Assembly (NCBI GenBank): GCA_002394535.1
Contig: DGUG01000138.1
Span: forward strand, 1 to 8,437
DNA: 8,437 nt
From: Lachnospiraceae bacterium UBA4316
Lineage (GTDB): Bacteria > Bacillota > Clostridia > Lachnospirales > Lachnospiraceae
Direction of reading: 5' to 3'
The position numbers and the translations under genes are program-made. Below are positions 6,782-8,437 of the stretch, in pieces. The notes beneath the pieces were generated by a model. That model was not told the DNA's origin. It made no database searches and was given only the letters and a program-made list of their open reading frames with translations. Every line of letters begins with the position of its first letter. Positions within the stretch are counted from its first letter, which is position 1.

Positions 6782-8437
6782 CGTTTTCGCCCTCCTCTGA
6801 TCTTTCTTGAGAGTCACTCCGTATAGAGTCCGCTTCGCCGGGAGCCGGATCATCAGGTTTCATCTTGCGCTCCGGCTTATCTTCCGCCCGGGAATTGGCA
6901 TCAACTATATCATCCTCCGACTTGTCTTCAATGGCAGGAAGCTGTTCATCTATCACTTCCATGTTACCCGCATCGATAAATGCCGATACGCTTCCGCGGA
7001 TGATGGCGGTCATCGTACCTGTTACGGTACCGTTTACCTGTCCTCTTATGGCACCGTCAACACGGATAAGACCGGCTGCAGTCCTGTTCCTGATAGGCAT
7101 ATTCATAACGAAGGCCGTCTTCGATATGATCGTGTCACCCACAAGAAGTATCTGGGGCAGAACAAACAACGTAATGAATATGGAAATGAGAGTACCGATA
7201 CCGAGGCACTGCCCTATGTTGTAGATGGCCGCATCAGACGTAAGCCGGCCTATCGTGATACCCGCAAGGGCAAGCATTGGACCTGATGTTACTATTGTCG
7301 GGAACGACAGGTTCATGGTATCTATTATGGCGTCTCTTCTGCCCATAGTCTCACGAAGCTCCGTATAACGGCTGGCTATGACTATGGCATAGTCAATATT
7401 TGCACCCATCTGGATAGACGAGACTATCAGATAACTCATGAAGAATATGTCGTTATGCATGATGGTCGGAAGCGAAAAATTGATCCATATACTTCCCTGA
7501 ATAACGGCGATAAGCAGTACCGGCATTCCGGCTGACTTGAAGGTAAACAGAAGCACAACAAGTACGGCAAGAATAGATACTATATTAACAACCAGATTAT
7601 CCCTGTCGAATGATTTTTTCAGATCGTATTCACTGACACTCTCGCCGCACACAAGGCATTCGTCGTAATACTGATAAGCCATGGTGTGCATTTCGTCTAT
7701 GAAGCTGTATATCTCATCCTGCTTATCTTCCGGCATGTCAAGGTACACGAGCAGTCTCGAATAGTTCTCACCCTGAAGCTGGGTCTTGGCAAAATTCATC
7801 AATTTATAAGCATCATCAAGAGTCTTCTGTGTATCCTCATCAAGAGTTACATAGCCCTCTTCCACTTCCTTATGTACGAACATGAACATATCGATAAGAG
7901 GTACTCTGTACTCTTCAAGTCCGTTCACGGCCTTGCCGTAATCTTCATCATCAACCGCGTATGCCGTGTACACAAGCTCCGCAAGCTCATAATCTATATT
8001 GATAAGTTCGGAAAACTGTCTGGGTGTAAGCTTATCGGTAAGTGTATAGCCTCCAATGGCATCGGTATTTGCAAGTCCCATTGCATGGTCGACCTCATCT
8101 CTTGCCTCATAATCCTCAAGCAGTGATTTTTCCTTGTCATAGTCTCCCGCGGGAATGATCACGGCCACAAAATTCTTCGATTCGAAATTGTCCTTGATCA
8201 TTTCCTTGGCTATCTGGACATCATTCTTGATAGGTGGGGTAATGCTGCTGTATCCGTATGCGTAGTGACATTTATTGGATACGAAGAACGCTCCGATTAT
8301 AACCGCTACAAATATGGGCGCGATCAGATAACGGCTCTTGTAATCGAACTTCGCTATAGCCGTGATCTTGGGGATAAAGTTCCTGTGTTTCGTCTTCTCC
8401 ATAAGGGGTGCAAACACCATGACAACACCGGGCATCA
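6771..8437 (-). CDS. MMPL/RND family transporter, C-terminal part (5' end outside window)
   Basis: The reading frame is open to the window edge, and the visible 554-residue part matches the second half of an MMPL-type RND exporter. Numbered from the Met at 8435: a loop from the first half ends in VFAPLMEKTKHR; a membrane helix spans about 38-53; a mostly hydrophilic extracytoplasmic domain about 57-278; and a helix bundle follows at about 280-298, 302-320, 329-355, 380-398 and 408-431. The third helix holds the family signature GANIDYAIVIASRYTE (344-359), with the charged residue typical of proton-driven RND pumps. The tail has G-x-[VI]-x repeats (461-476) and then an acidic stretch (495-554). 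Such proteins export lipids, peptides or other envelope compounds; no substrate is evident. The gene overlaps the GLUG gene by 11 bp, implying coupled expression. The true start and N-terminal membrane half are not in the window. Confidence 0.9.
   Translation of the reverse strand, partial: MPGVVMVFAPLMEKTKHRNFIPKITAIAKFDYKSRYLIAPIFVAVIIGAFFVSNKCHYAYGYSSITPPIKNDVQIAKEMIKDNFESKNFVAVIIPAGDYDKEKSLLEDYEARDEVDHAMGLANTDAIGGYTLTDKLTPRQFSELINIDYELAELVYTAYAVDDEDYGKAVNGLEEYRVPLIDMFMFVHKEVEEGYVTLDEDTQKTLDDAYKLMNFAKTQLQGENYSRLLVYLDMPEDKQDEIYSFIDEMHTMAYQYYDECLVCGESVSEYDLKKSFDRDNLVVNIVSILAVLVVLLFTFKSAGMPVLLIAVIQGSIWINFSLPTIMHNDIFFMSYLIVSSIQMGANIDYAIVIASRYTELRETMGRRDAIIDTMNLSFPTIVTSGPMLALAGITIGRLTSDAAIYNIGQCLGIGTLISIFITLFVLPQILLVGDTIISKTAFVMNMPIRNRTAAGLIRVDGAIRGQVNGTVTGTMTAIIRGSVSAFIDAGNMEVIDEQLPAIEDKSEDDIVDANSRAEDKPERKMKPDDPAPGEADSIRSDSQERSEEGENDED
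6791..6796 (-). promoter_or_regulatory. Ribosome binding site deciding the GLUG protein start
   Basis: AGGAGG on the minus strand lies nine bases before ATG 6781, inside the last codons of the transporter gene. The in-frame ATG at 6853 would add 24 residues ahead of a normal signal peptide and is therefore less likely. Confidence 0.85.
6966..7055 (-). repeat. Gly-x-Val/Ile-x repeats in the transporter C-terminal tail
   Basis: After the last membrane helix, residues 461-476 read as four tandem tetrapeptides, GAIR GQVN GTVT GTMT, continued loosely by AIIRGSVSAFIDAG. The alternating pattern suggests beta strands or a small solenoid on the cytoplasmic side. Its function is unknown. Confidence 0.6.

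Noticed and set aside
6782..6853. Upstream in-frame ATG for the GLUG protein
   Set aside because: It would place 24 charged residues ahead of a normal signal peptide, whereas ATG 6781 has AGGAGG at ideal spacing.
6807..7286. Plus-strand 159-codon frame antisense to the transporter tail
   Set aside because: It is a shadow of the MMPL reading frame, with no ribosome binding site or family match.

Overview
The window looks like chromosome of a Firmicute of the Clostridia, most likely a Lachnospiraceae member. The reasons are the moderate GC content, the strong purine-rich ribosome binding sites, a DUF6062-type protein, an MMPL exporter paired with a large GLUG-repeat surface protein, and the TetR and RsmF-type proteins. 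The taxonomic call is inference from gene content; no rRNA or tRNA is present.

Layout. A plus-strand gene at the left (20-1426) encodes an RsmF/NOL1-NOP2-sun family 16S rRNA m5C methyltransferase. It ends against a short convergent spacer (1427-1491) with two strong hairpins. All other genes are on the minus strand in two transcription units. The right-hand unit enters from beyond the window with the C-terminal part of an MMPL/RND-family membrane transporter (8437-6771). It overlaps by 11 bp the start of a 1199-residue secreted, membrane-anchored GLUG-repeat protein (6781-3182) and ends at a textbook rho-independent terminator (3158-3126). The second unit follows at once: an unusually long TetR-family regulator (3091-2213), then, after a single base, a DUF6062 cysteine-rich protein (2211-1492).

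How the genes may work together. The transporter and the GLUG protein are tightly coupled, which suggests one cell-envelope system: an RND-type exporter with its own large extracytoplasmic partner. The partner has a split architecture. A GLUG beta-solenoid is interrupted by about 360 residues of predicted helical hairpin or coiled coil, then resumes, and is followed by a beta-rich domain, one C-terminal membrane helix and a basic cytoplasmic tail. The TetR regulator next door is the natural candidate controller, but this is inferred only from adjacency. Three consecutive gene products (transporter, GLUG protein, regulator) each carry a Glu/Asp-rich low-complexity segment. The methyltransferase is a housekeeping gene and probably unrelated. 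The transporter-GLUG pair is the best candidate for an under-described system here; its substrate cannot be read from this sequence.

There is no CRISPR array, insertion sequence, tRNA or rRNA in the window, and no gene-free stretch longer than about 90 bases.
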